The translations under genes were made by a program, and so were the position numbers. A stretch of 13,449 nt of DNA, from NCBI RefSeq assembly GCF_000966975.1, contig NZ_JZWV01000375.1, forward strand, positions 1 through 13,449. The letters are read 5' to 3'. How positions within the stretch are numbered: the first letter of the stretch is position 1; each line of letters starts with the position of its first letter. Positions 1 to 7,175 of the stretch are shown in pieces. The notes below the pieces were generated by a model. It searched no databases. It was not told where the DNA came from and saw only the letters and a list, made by a program, of their open reading frames with translations. Source of the DNA: Streptomyces katrae (lineage in GTDB: Bacteria > Actinomycetota > Actinomycetes > Streptomycetales > Streptomycetaceae).

Positions 1-42
1 GCCCCGGGCCCCCTTCCGGGTGCGGGGTCCCTGAAGCGGCCA

Positions 43-48
43 TACGCT
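43..48 (+). promoter_or_regulatory. Candidate -10 box for a leaderless TPM-gene transcript
   Basis: TACGCT fits the actinobacterial TANNNT -10 pattern and ends 7 bases before the GTG at 56. That would put the transcription start at or within two bases of the start codon. No Shine-Dalgarno-like run other than a short CAGG precedes the GTG. No clear -35 is seen at positions 19-25. This is inferred from sequence only. Confidence 0.4.
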
Positions 49-55
49 CCCAGGT

Positions 56-2173
56 GTGCACCCCTCGAGGATCCGGATCCGGGCGCGAGGCCGCTGCGTG
101 CTGCGGCTCGTCGCCGTGCTGCTGGTGGGCTTCGGGTGGGTGGGGGTAGGGGCTGCGCCGGGGGCTCGGGCCGAGGATCCCGTGACGCTGGAGCAGGGGC
201 AGATCACCGACCGGGTGGGGGCCCTCGGGGAGCGGCGGGCCGCCGTCGGCGCCGCCCTGGAGCGGCTCTACTCCAAGCGGCGGATCCAGCTCTTCGTCAC
301 CTACGTGCACGACTTCTCCGGCCGCTCCCCCCAGAGCTGGGCCGACGCCACCGCGCAGAAGAACGGCTTCGGGCCGGACGACCTGCTGCTGGCGGTGGCC
401 ACCGGTGCGCGCCAGTACGCCTATTCGGCCGACGTGGACTCCGGTTTCACCGAGGCCCAGCTCACCGACGTGGCCCGTACCGCCATCGAGCCCGCCCTGC
501 GGCAGAACGACTGGGCGGGCGCCGCGATCGGCGCGGCGAACGGCTACGACGCGGTGCTCGGCGGCCGGGCCGTCCCCGCGCCCGCCATCACCCCCGGTCC
601 GGCCAACCCCGGCGGCGGCGCGGCGAAGGGGGAGAGCGGGGTCGGGGACTACGTGCTCCCGGTGGTCGCCGTCGGCGCGGCCGGGGCGCTGGGGGCGTAC
701 GCGTTGAGCCGCCGCAGGCGCGGCGGCGGGGCCGGGGGACGGGGGACGGCGACCGCGCACCCCGGCTGGGACGGGCGGCGGGCGGAGCCGGCCCCGCTCG
801 CGGAGGTGGACGCCCGGGCCCGGACCCTCCTCGTGGAGACCGACGACGCGGTGCGCACCAGCACCGAGGAACTCGGCTTCGCCGCCGCCCAGTTCGGTGA
901 CGAGGCGGTGGCCTCCTTCACCGCGGCGGTGGCGTACGCCAAGGGCGAGCTGACCCAGGCCTTCCGGCTGCGCCAGCAGCTGGACGACGCCTACCCCGAG
1001 GACGACGCCACCCGCCGCCGGATGCTGGAGGAGATCCTGGCCCGTTGCGCGGAGGCGAACCGGCGGCTGGACGCCGAGTCGGCGGCCTTCGACCGGCTGC
1101 GGGACCTGGAGAAGAACGCCCCGCAGGCGCTGGCGACGGTGGAGGCCCACTTCCGGGCACTGACCGGCCGGACGACCACGGCCGAGGCCACCCTGACGGC
1201 CTTGGCCGGCCGGTACGCGGACTCGGCGTCCGCGCCGGTGGCCTCCCACGCCGAACAGGCGAAGGACCGGCTGCTGTTCGCGACGACCAGTCTCGGTGAG
1301 GCGCGGGCGGCGCTGGACGGCGGGGACAGCGGCCGGGCGGCGGTGCACGTGCGGGCGGCCGAGGGGGCGGTGGACCAGGCGGCGACGCTGGTGGACGCGG
1401 TGGAGCGGCGTGCGCAGGAGCTGGCGGAGGCCGTCGGGAAGCTGCCGGGGGCCCTCACCGAGACGGAGACGGACCTCGCCGACGCGCGCGGCCTGCTGAC
1501 CGGCACCTCGGCGGGCTCCTCCACGGCGGACCTGCGGGGCCGGATCGCCAGGGCGGAGTCCGTACTGGCCGACGTACGCCGGGAGGAGGCGGCGGGCAGG
1601 TACGACCCGATCGACGCGCTGCGCCGGGTCGAGGAAGCCGACACGGCCCTCGACGAGGCCCTGGCGGGGGCGCGGGAGCAGGAGTCGGGGCTGCGGCGGG
1701 CGGCGGCCCTGCTGGACCGGGCCCAGTGGTCGGCCCGCAGCGCGATCGGCGCGGCGACGGACTACGTCACCACCAGCCGCGGAGCCGTGGGCAGCGAGGC
1801 CCGCACCCGGCTGGCGGAGGCGCAGCGGCACCTGGAGCGGTCGGTGTCCCTGGCGGAACCGGACCCCGCGGGCGCCCTGGCGGAGGCGCAGCGGGCGGAC
1901 TCCCTGGCGCGGGAGGCGCAGGGGCTGGCGGAGCAGGACGTACGGGCGTACCGGAACCCGTACGCGGGACAGCGGGCCGGTGGCGGCCGGGGCGGGGCGG
2001 TGCTCGGCGGGATCATCCTCGGCGAACTCCTCCGCGGCGGCGGCCGGGGCGGCTTCGGGGGCTTCGGCGGCGGGGGCTTCGGCGGAGGAGGCGGCGGCAG
2101 CAGCGGCAGCGGCCCGGGCTCCTTCGGCGGCGAGAGCACCCGCGGCCGCATGGGCGGCGGCGGCCGCTTCTGA
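56..2173 (+). CDS. TPM-domain membrane protein with long coiled-coil region and Gly-rich tail
   Basis: This 705-residue protein starts at GTG. Residues 1-39 are a signal peptide or anchor: an Arg-rich start, a hydrophobic core at 15-33 and an ARA-type cleavage site. Residues about 45-170 form a TPM domain (formerly DUF477), with segments such as FGPDDLLLAVA and YAYSADVDSGFTEAQL. A low-complexity Pro/Gly linker leads to a transmembrane helix at about 198-217, followed by an Arg-rich stop-transfer. Residues 250-630 are Ala/Glu/Arg-rich and helical, probably coiled coil. The tail at 640-705 is extremely Gly-rich (GGFGG and GGGG runs). The TPM domain should lie outside the membrane and the helical part in the cytoplasm. 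The next gene is pspA, 97 bp downstream on the same strand. TPM proteins are found beside PspA homologues elsewhere, for example in the B. subtilis pspA-ydjGHI cluster, so a role in envelope stress is likely. The molecular activity is unknown. The -10 box at 43-48 supports this start. Confidence 0.85.
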   Translation: MHPSRIRIRARGRCVLRLVAVLLVGFGWVGVGAAPGARAEDPVTLEQGQITDRVGALGERRAAVGAALERLYSKRRIQLFVTYVHDFSGRSPQSWADATAQKNGFGPDDLLLAVATGARQYAYSADVDSGFTEAQLTDVARTAIEPALRQNDWAGAAIGAANGYDAVLGGRAVPAPAITPGPANPGGGAAKGESGVGDYVLPVVAVGAAGALGAYALSRRRRGGGAGGRGTATAHPGWDGRRAEPAPLAEVDARARTLLVETDDAVRTSTEELGFAAAQFGDEAVASFTAAVAYAKGELTQAFRLRQQLDDAYPEDDATRRRMLEEILARCAEANRRLDAESAAFDRLRDLEKNAPQALATVEAHFRALTGRTTTAEATLTALAGRYADSASAPVASHAEQAKDRLLFATTSLGEARAALDGGDSGRAAVHVRAAEGAVDQAATLVDAVERRAQELAEAVGKLPGALTETETDLADARGLLTGTSAGSSTADLRGRIARAESVLADVRREEAAGRYDPIDALRRVEEADTALDEALAGAREQESGLRRAAALLDRAQWSARSAIGAATDYVTTSRGAVGSEARTRLAEAQRHLERSVSLAEPDPAGALAEAQRADSLAREAQGLAEQDVRAYRNPYAGQRAGGGRGGAVLGGIILGELLRGGGRGGFGGFGGGGFGGGGGGSSGSGPGSFGGESTRGRMGGGGRF

Positions 2174-2223
2174 ACGGCACACCACTCCTGAACGGCACCC
2201 CACTTCCGCACGGTGCACCACTC
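2170..2223 (+). repeat. Three tandem 18-bp repeats across the TPM stop codon
   Basis: Three head-to-tail imperfect copies occur: 2170-2187 (CTGAACGGCACACCACTC), 2188-2205 (CTGAACGGCACCCCACTT) and 2206-2223 (CCGCACGGTGCACCACTC). Copies 1 and 2 match at 16 of 18 positions. The TGA stop of the TPM gene (2171-2173) lies inside the first copy. The array fills much of the 97-bp spacer before pspA. The unit is a multiple of three, as expected from slippage in or near coding DNA. Confidence 0.75.
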
Positions 2224-2255
2224 CACCCCGCCCGCACCGGGCCACAGCACCCCCT

Positions 2256-2261
2256 GGAGGG
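2256..2261 (+). promoter_or_regulatory. Ribosome binding site of pspA
   Basis: GGAGGG sits 9 bases before the ATG at 2271. It sets the start of PspA and excludes the longer open frame that reaches back into the TPM gene. Confidence 0.8.
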
Positions 2262-2270
2262 ACCCCGCCC

Positions 2271-2987
2271 ATGAGCAAGCAGACCATCCTCGGCCGTGTC
2301 ACCCAGCTCGCGAAGGCCAACATCAACGCGCTGCTGGACCAGGCGGAGGACCCGCAGAAGATGCTCGACCAGCTGATCCGCGACTACGCGAACAACATCT
2401 CGGAGGCCGAGCAGGCCGTGGCCACCACCATCGGCAACCTGCGGATGCTGGAGGCCGACCACCAGGAGGACGTGGACGCGGCCGCCGAGTGGGGTGCGAA
2501 GGCCCTCGCGGCGAGCCGGAAGGCGGACGGGCTGCGGGCGGCGGGGTCGGCGGCGGAGGCGGACCGGTTCGACGGCCTGGCGAAGGTGGCCCTGGGCCGG
2601 CAGATGCAGTCGGAGAAGGAGGCGGGGGTGGCCGCGCCGGTGATCGCCGCCCAGACGGAGGTCGTCGGCAGGCTCAAGGCGGGGCTGGCCTCGATGAAGG
2701 ACAAGCTGACGGAGCTCCAGGCCAAGCGGGACGAGCTGGTGGCGCGGGCGCGGACGGCGCAGGCGCAGAACTCGATGCTGGATGCCGTGAAGGACGTCGA
2801 CGTGCTGGATCCGACGAGCGATCTGCACCGCTTCGAGGAGAAGGTGCGGCGCGAGGAGGCCATGGCCCTGGGGCGGCAGGAGCTGGCGGCGTCCTCGCTG
2901 GACGCGCAGTTCGAGTCGTTGGAGGAGCTGGGACGGGCCTCGGAGATCGAGGCCCGCCTGGCCGCCCTCAAGGCCGGCACGGCCTGA
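2271..2987 (+). CDS. pspA: PspA/IM30 (phage shock protein A) family protein
   Basis: This 238-residue protein starts MSKQTILGRVTQLAKANINA, the amphipathic N-terminal helix typical of PspA/Vipp1. It continues with LLDQAEDPQKMLDQLIRDY, a family hallmark, then long charged coiled-coil helices. The C-terminal part around residues 185-225 contains DPTSDLHRFEEKVRREEAMA. Length fits the family, which is usually 220-270. PspA proteins bind stressed or damaged cytoplasmic membrane and oligomerise into ESCRT-III-like assemblies. The ATG at 2271 is chosen for its GGAGGG site and the canonical N-terminus. No TANNNT-type promoter is seen in the 97-bp spacer, so co-transcription with the TPM gene is likely. 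The gene ends at a hairpin shared with the convergent SpoIIE-type gene. Confidence 0.93.
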   Translation: MSKQTILGRVTQLAKANINALLDQAEDPQKMLDQLIRDYANNISEAEQAVATTIGNLRMLEADHQEDVDAAAEWGAKALAASRKADGLRAAGSAAEADRFDGLAKVALGRQMQSEKEAGVAAPVIAAQTEVVGRLKAGLASMKDKLTELQAKRDELVARARTAQAQNSMLDAVKDVDVLDPTSDLHRFEEKVRREEAMALGRQELAASSLDAQFESLEELGRASEIEARLAALKAGTA

Positions 2988-2995
2988 ACCCGCCC

Positions 2996-3038
2996 GGCCG
3001 TCCACGAGGCCGGGGCGTCCTGCGCGCCCCGGACGGCC
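2996..3038. terminator. Two-way terminator hairpin between convergent genes
   Basis: The outer arms GGCCGTCC (2996-3003) and GGACGGCC (3031-3038) are perfectly complementary. Inner arms GGGGCG (3012-3017) and CGCCCC (3025-3030) pair around a 7-base loop, leaving an 8-base bulge on the left side. The structure fills the 54-bp gap between the pspA stop (2987) and the stop of the opposite gene (3042), and could terminate both. There is no long T-run, which is common for terminators in this GC range. Confidence 0.7.
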
Positions 3039-3041
3039 CCC

Positions 3042-5556
3042 TCACCCGTACATGCTCAGCAGTTGCTCCGCCGAGAGTTCGGCGCCCGTCTCGTCCGGGG
3101 CGGCGCCGGGCATGGGGAGCGGGAGCTCGAACCAGACCGTCTTGCCCCGGTGGGTGCGCCGGGTGCCCCAGCCCGCCGAGAGCAGGCCGACCAGCTGGAG
3201 GCCGCGGCCGCCCTCGTCGGTGTCGCGGGCGCGGCGGCGGCGGGGCTGGGCGAGGTTGGCGTCCCAGACCTCGCACACCAGGGTCCGGTCGAGCAGCAGC
3301 CGGAGCCGGATCTCCCCCTCCCCGTACCGCAGGGCGTTGGTGACGAGCTCGCTGACCAGCAGTTCCGTGGTGTCGAGCAGCTGCTCCAGGCCCCAGGCGG
3401 GCAGCTTGGCCCGGGCCAGTTCGCGGGCCCGGCCCACCGAGCGGGCCTCGCGGGGGAGCTGCCAGTCGCCGACGGCTTCCACGGGGAGCCCCTGGACCCG
3501 GGCCATCAGCAGGGCGATGTCGTCCTCGCCGTGCCGGGTGTGGAGGGTGTTCAGGACCTGGTCGCAGACCTCCTCCAGGGGGCGGGCCGGGTCGGCGACG
3601 GCGCTGCGCAGTCCGCGCAGCCCCTCCTCCAGGGGGTGGTCGCGGGATTCGACGAGGCCGTCGGTGTAGAGGGCGAGGAGGGCTCCCTCGGGGAGTTCCA
3701 CCTCGACCTCCTCGAAGGGTTCGCCGCCCACGCCGAGCGGCATGCCGGTGGGGATCTCCAGCAGGAGGCCGGGGCGGGGGTCGTTGCCGTCCTCGGCGGG
3801 TTCGACGAGGACGGGCGGCATGTGGCCGGCGTTGGCGATGGTGCAGCGCCGGGTGACCGGGTCGTAGACGGCGTAGACGCAGGTGGCGAGGTAGACCTCG
3901 GAGCGGTCGGCGTCGCGGGAGTGCAGGGCGGAGCGGGAGGCCTGCTGGGCGCCGCCGGGTGCGCCGAGGCCGCGGGCGACCTCGTCGAGGGCGGTGAGGA
4001 CCTCGGCGGGTTCGAGGTCGAGCAGGGCGAGGGTGCGTACGGCGGTGCGCAGTTCGCCCATGGCGACGGCGGCGCGCAGGCCGCGGCCCATGACGTCGCC
4101 GACGACGAGGGCGGTGCGGTGTCCGGGCAGTTCGATGACGTCGAACCAGTCGCCGCCGACCTCGGTGGCGGCGTTGCCGGGGAGGTAGCGGCAGGCGATG
4201 TCGAGGCCGGCGGCTTCGGGGTCGCCGGGGGGCAGGAGGCTGCGCTGGAGGATCAGGGCGCGTTCGTGTTCGCGTCGGTAGAGGCGGGCGTTGTCGATGC
4301 AGACGGCGGCGCGGGCGGCGAGTTCGACGGCGACGGCGCGGTCCCGTTCACCGAAGGGTTCGCTGCCCTTGGTGCGGGAGAACTGGGCGAGGCCGACGAC
4401 GGTGTCGTGGGCGACCATCGGGACGATCAGGGTGGACTGGACGCGGTCGTCGGATCCGCCGCCCTCGATGAGCCGGGTCCGGGCGGTGCGCAGGGCGACG
4501 GCTCCGGGGGAGGCGGCCGGGTAGCGGTGGGTCTCGCCCACGGAGACCAGTGCGCCGGGGCCCGACAGCGGGGCGTCGGAGACGGCGGAGGAGGCCTTCG
4601 TAGAGGTCGACGGCGGCCAGGTCGCAGAAGCCGGGGACGGTGACGTCGAGGAGTTCGCGGGCGGTGGTCTCCAGGTCGAGGGAGCTGCCGATGCGGTGTC
4701 CGGCCTCGTTGAGGAGTGCGAGGTTGCGGCGGACGCCGGCGGCCTCGCGGGCGGCGAGGTGGCGCCGGGTGACGTCGGTGCCGAGACCGGCGATGCCGAT
4801 GGGGCGGCCGGTGCCGTCGTGGACCCGGTAGAGGTTGATGGACCAGTGGCGGTTGTCGCGGCTGCCGGGGGCCGTGCCGGTGATCCGCAGGTCGGTGACG
4901 GACTCGCCGGTCTCCAGTACGCGGCGCAGGGCGGCGGCCATGCGGTCGGCCTCGTGCGGGGGCAGGTAGTCGTGCACGGTGCGGCCGCGGTGTTCCTCGA
5001 CGGCGCCGCCGAACACGGTCGCGAAGCGGCGATTGGCGCGCTGCACGGTGAGGTCGGTGCCGAAGAGGAGGAAGCCGAAGGGAGATTGGCCGAATATGGC
5101 CTGCGAGGCGGCGAGGTCGGATTCGATGCGGCGCAGTGCGCGTACGTCGACCACGACGCAGAGCGCTGCCCGCTCGCCGGTCTCGGTCTGGGTGGGCATC
5201 ACGTAGATCTCGGCCACGCCGTGCGCGCCGTTGCCTCCGGGGATGCGGAAGGGGACCAGGCCGGTCCATTCCTTGCCGTCGAGGATCTCCGCGACCTTGC
5301 GGTGCCCGCCGTCGCGCAGTTCGGGCGGCACGAAGGCGTCGACCGGATCACGTCCTACGACCTGGGCTGCGGGAAGTCCGAACAGTTCCTCGGCGCGCAG
5401 GCTCCACTGGTCGACCAGCCCGTCCGGGCCGATCGAGAACGACGCGACCTTTATGTAGTCGTATATCGAGCCAGGCGGACTGCTGTGCCACAAGGAGTCG
5501 TGCCACGACTCCCCGGGCACTCGGGTCTGATGTGCCTGCGCAGGTATCTCGCTCAC
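3042..5556 (-). pseudogene. PAS-PAS-GAF-SpoIIE phosphatase-HATPase protein, split by a +1 frameshift
   Basis: Two overlapping - strand frames together encode one multidomain regulator. The first (GTG at 5556) gives PAS (about 33-145), a second PAS (about 150-268) and the start of a GAF domain (DLETTARELLDVTVPGFCDLAAVDLYE, in two parts across 293-320). It then runs out of frame to a stop at 4348. The rest of GAF (to about 423), the SpoIIE/PP2C phosphatase (GGDWFD 467-472, GDVMGRG 486-492, YTDG 630-633, EDDIA 677-681) and an anti-sigma-type ATPase (ELVTNALRY; DEGGRGLQLV; about 698-813) lie in the other frame, ending at 3042. The span is 2515 bases, one more than 838 codons. Dropping one G of the GG at 4595-4596 (- strand) restores 837 residues reading LYEASSAVSDAP. 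The GTG start has GGAGGGG 8 bases upstream and an in-frame TGA before it. The intact protein would sense signals through PAS/GAF, dephosphorylate an anti-anti-sigma factor and carry its own kinase-like domain. I cannot tell a sequencing error from a real mutation. Confidence 0.85.
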
Positions 5557-5564
5557 GCGACCGT

Positions 5565-5571
5565 CCCCTCC
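5565..5571 (-). promoter_or_regulatory. Ribosome binding site of the PAS/SpoIIE-type gene
   Basis: On the - strand GGAGGGG precedes the GTG at 5556 by 8 bases. An in-frame TGA a few codons upstream excludes a longer start. Confidence 0.75.
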
Positions 5572-5620
5572 AGCTCACCGCAACCGGACCGGCCATGACC
5601 GAAGTATTCAGCACCACGGC

Positions 5621-5649
5621 CCCGTACGGCACGGCGTTCACGATCACAA
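5621..5649 (-). promoter_or_regulatory. Possible promoter of the PAS/SpoIIE-type gene
   Basis: On the - strand TTGTGA (5644-5649) and TACGGG (5621-5626) are separated by 17 bases, about 65 bases before the GTG start. The -35 is fair and the -10 is poor. The 182-bp gap from the upstream ATPase gene makes a separate promoter reasonable. Weak call. Confidence 0.25.
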
Positions 5650-5738
5650 AAGGGTCCCGTTGTTTTCCGGCCACGTCCGGCGGTCATCCCTGACGCGCTC
5701 CGGGAGACCCCCTGCCGCCCTTCTCGCCCTTCTCCTTG

Positions 5739-6179
5739 TTACTCACCAGGAAGAGCCAACTCGAACCACACGGTTTTCCCCGACTTCCCGTGCCGGGTCC
5801 CCCAGCGTCGCGCGGAGACGGCGACGAGGTGGAGTCCGCGGCCGCCTTCGTCATCGGGCTCCGCCACCTTCTCGCGGGGTGGATCCGGAAGCGGATCGGA
5901 GACCTCCACGAGGAGGGCCGGGCCGCCGGTGAGGCCCGGAACGGCGGGATTGCGCCGCTCCAGACGGACGCCGATGGGACCGGAGGCGTAGCGCAGGGAG
6001 TTGGTGACCAGCTCACTGACCAGCAGGACGGTCACATCTCCGACGGCGTCCAGGCCCCAGGTGCGGAGGGCGCCGCGCACGGCGTGGCGGGCGGTGCGGA
6101 CGGCACCGGGCTCGGCGGGGAAGGCCCACTCGGCACATTCACCGTCTGTGTCGATCACGCCGATCACTTCCCGGGCCAC
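5739..6179 (-). CDS. Stand-alone anti-sigma-type ATP-binding protein (RsbW/SpoIIAB-like HATPase_c)
   Basis: This 146-residue single-domain protein has the GHKL ATPase fold: an N box ELVTNSLRY (56-64), a G1-like VEVSDP (91-96, with Asp95) and a G2 glycine lid DDEGGRGLHLV (109-119). It ends WGTRHGKSGKTVWFELALP, nearly the same as the C-terminal domain of the adjacent SpoIIE-type protein. Family members are serine kinases or anti-sigma factors in partner-switching circuits; Streptomyces has dozens and most partners are unknown. GTG at 6179 is the start because an in-frame TGA lies five codons upstream; only a weak TGGGG precedes it. No sigma factor or STAS-domain antagonist gene is adjacent. It lies 182 bp upstream of the SpoIIE-type gene on the same strand, so a functional link is plausible but inferred. 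Confidence 0.85.
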   Translation of the reverse strand: MAREVIGVIDTDGECAEWAFPAEPGAVRTARHAVRGALRTWGLDAVGDVTVLLVSELVTNSLRYASGPIGVRLERRNPAVPGLTGGPALLVEVSDPLPDPPREKVAEPDDEGGRGLHLVAVSARRWGTRHGKSGKTVWFELALPGE

Positions 6180-6240
6180 CAGCGACCCCAGTCAGGTTCG
6201 TCGGGGACGAATGGGGGACGAGATAGGGACTAATAGCGAC

Positions 6241-6246
6241 ATACCC
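6241..6246 (-). promoter_or_regulatory. SigB-like -10 motif upstream of the stand-alone ATPase gene
   Basis: The - strand reads GGGTAT here, 61 bases before the GTG at 6179, inside an unusually AT-rich patch (about 6212-6255). GGGTAY is the -10 of the Streptomyces SigB/stress sigma class. No good GNNT -35 lies 14-16 bases upstream, so this is a weak call. The 142-bp gap (6180-6321) otherwise shows nothing clear. Confidence 0.2.
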
Positions 6247-6321
6247 GATATTTGGGGCGCCGTACCACCCGATCCCCCACCCACCGGCGCACTGTGGCGC
6301 GGACGGCCTAGAACGGAAGCG

Positions 6322-6744
6322 TCATGCGCCCCGGTGCGCCCCGCCCGCTCCCTGGCAGGCGAGCCTGCGGCCCGCTTCGGCGACGAAGGGCCGGTCCTGG
6401 TCGAGCCAGTCCACGGAGTCCAGCTCGTGCGGTGCGAGCCAGCGCAGCTCGTCGTGGTCCTCCAGCGGGGCGGGCTCGCCGGAGAGCAGGCGGGCGGTCC
6501 ACACGTGCAGGACGAGGCCGGGCTTCAGCGGCCACTCCCCCGGGATCCGCTCCAGCGCCTCGGTCTCGACGCCGAGCTCCTCGCGCAGCTCGCGCACCAG
6601 CGCCTCGGGGACGGTCTCGCCCGGCTCGGCCTTCCCGCCGGGCAGCTCCCAGCGGCCGGCGAGCTCCGGGGGTGCGCTGCGACGGGCGGCCAGCAGGCGC
6701 CCGTCACGACAGAGGGCTCCGCCCACGACCACGCGTACAGTCAT
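6322..6744 (-). CDS. Nudix hydrolase, MutT/CTP-pyrophosphohydrolase-like
   Basis: This 140-residue protein contains a complete Nudix box at residues 37-59: G37, E43, then REL-REELGV with R51, E52, E55 and E56 as the metal-binding core. It starts MTVRVVVGGALCRDGRLLAARR and has ELAGRWELPGGKAEPGE, the arrangement of MutT-like enzymes that act on nucleoside triphosphates. The C-terminal DSVDWLDQDRPFV is also typical of that group. Likely role: removing damaged or surplus nucleotides in the cytoplasm; the true substrate cannot be read from sequence. ATG at 6744 has no Shine-Dalgarno site, but a TAGGCT box ends exactly 6 bases before it, so translation is probably leaderless. The downstream neighbour on this strand is the anti-sigma-type ATPase, 142 bp away. 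Confidence 0.9.
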   Translation of the reverse strand: MTVRVVVGGALCRDGRLLAARRSAPPELAGRWELPGGKAEPGETVPEALVRELREELGVETEALERIPGEWPLKPGLVLHVWTARLLSGEPAPLEDHDELRWLAPHELDSVDWLDQDRPFVAEAGRRLACQGAGGAHRGA

Positions 6745-6750
6745 GGACGG

Positions 6751-6781
6751 AGCCTATGCCAGGCCCTGAGGGGGCCTTCAA
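6751..6781 (-). promoter_or_regulatory. Promoter for a leaderless Nudix transcript
   Basis: On the - strand TAGGCT (6751-6756) lies exactly 6 bases before the ATG at 6744, and TTGAAG (6776-6781) lies 19 bases further upstream as a possible -35. The -35 overlaps the stop codon of the SPOR-like gene. Transcription would begin at the A of ATG. Confidence 0.5.
6761..6777 (-). terminator. Small hairpin directly after the SPOR-like gene
   Basis: AGGCCC (6761-6766) and GGGCCT (6772-6777) pair perfectly around a 5-base loop, starting at the base next to the stop codon of the SPOR-like gene. It also lies inside the spacer of the putative Nudix promoter, so it could be an attenuating structure or chance. 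There is no T-run. Confidence 0.35.
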
Positions 6782-6981
6782 TTCCTGCTCGTGGCGGCCG
6801 GGCTGCCGTCCGCCTGCCCGATCCGCTCGACCCAGTAGAGCTGCTCGTGCCCCCGGTCCTCGAAGACGTCGACGACCTTCTGGGCCTCGGCCCGGGTGGC
6901 GTACCGGCCCACCCGGTAGCGGTTGCCGTTGTCGTCCTGACGTATGACCAGCCATGGAAGCAGGGCACCGCTGTCGTTCAT
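6778..6981 (-). CDS. Small SPOR-like protein
   Basis: This 67-residue protein contains LVIRQDDNGNRYRVGRYATRAEAQKVVD followed by a short second half (in two parts: residues 11-38 and LYWVERI). The pattern of a strand, an R-V-G-x-Y/F-x-T-R-x-E-A-Q segment and a helix matches the SPOR repeat. Short proteins of this type are annotated across Streptomyces as SPOR-domain proteins. Classic SPOR domains bind denuded peptidoglycan glycan at the septum, but this protein has no signal peptide or membrane segment, so its role is unknown. ATG at 6981 follows GGAGG at 10 bases and a closer GGAG at 4 bases. Confidence that it is a real gene is high; functional assignment is weak. Confidence 0.8.
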   Translation of the reverse strand: MNDSGALLPWLVIRQDDNGNRYRVGRYATRAEAQKVVDVFEDRGHEQLYWVERIGQADGSPAATSRN

Positions 6982-7038
6982 CGCGCTCCACCCTCCGCCG
7001 ATGTTCCTGCCCAGGAAACCGCATTGCGCATATGCCCG

Positions 7039-7044
7039 AGCTTA
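7039..7044 (-). promoter_or_regulatory. Candidate -10 box for the SPOR-like gene
   Basis: On the - strand TAAGCT fits TANNNT and would give a leader of about 50 bases before the ATG at 6981. No convincing -35 is seen. A perfect 8-bp palindrome GCATATGC (7028-7035) lies at the expected transcription start. The 194-bp gap between this gene and GntR holds only this, the palindrome and the GntR terminator. Confidence 0.3.
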
Positions 7045-7124
7045 CGCCCGACCTTCACTGAGCGGATACGTGTTTTCACGAAGAGATACCTGGGGGGCGT
7101 ACGCATCCGGCCAGGCGTGCGAAA

Positions 7125-7161
7125 GCGCCGCCGGGGCTCGCGGAACGAGCCCCGGCGGCGC
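7125..7161 (-). terminator. Strong intrinsic-type terminator after the GntR gene
   Basis: GCGCCGCCGGGGCTCG (7125-7140) and CGAGCCCCGGCGGCGC (7146-7161) form a perfect 16-bp stem with a 5-base loop. On the - strand the stem begins 14 bases after the GntR stop codon (7176-7178) and is followed by TTTC, a short T-run. This is the clearest terminator in the window. Confidence 0.85.
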
Positions 7162-7175
7162 CCTGGAAGGCGTGG

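Noticed and set aside
2013..3005. 330-codon - strand open frame opposite pspA
   Set aside because: PspA on the + strand has a ribosome site and canonical motifs; the reverse frame is Arg/Leu/Gly-rich without family features.
4580..4610. Programmed ribosomal frameshifting in the SpoIIE-type gene
   Set aside because: No recognisable slippery heptamer or downstream pseudoknot was seen, and the family is normally made from one continuous frame; a base-call error or mutation is simpler.
3063..4643. Long + strand open frame opposite the SpoIIE-type gene
   Set aside because: It is antisense to a gene with clear phosphatase and ATPase motifs; its product is Gly/Val/Ala-rich low complexity, as expected for the reverse frame in GC-rich DNA.
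5348..5674. 108-codon - strand frame overlapping the start of the SpoIIE-type gene
   Set aside because: It covers the promoter region and then runs out of frame through the first PAS domain; the PAS frame has a good ribosome site and an upstream in-frame stop.
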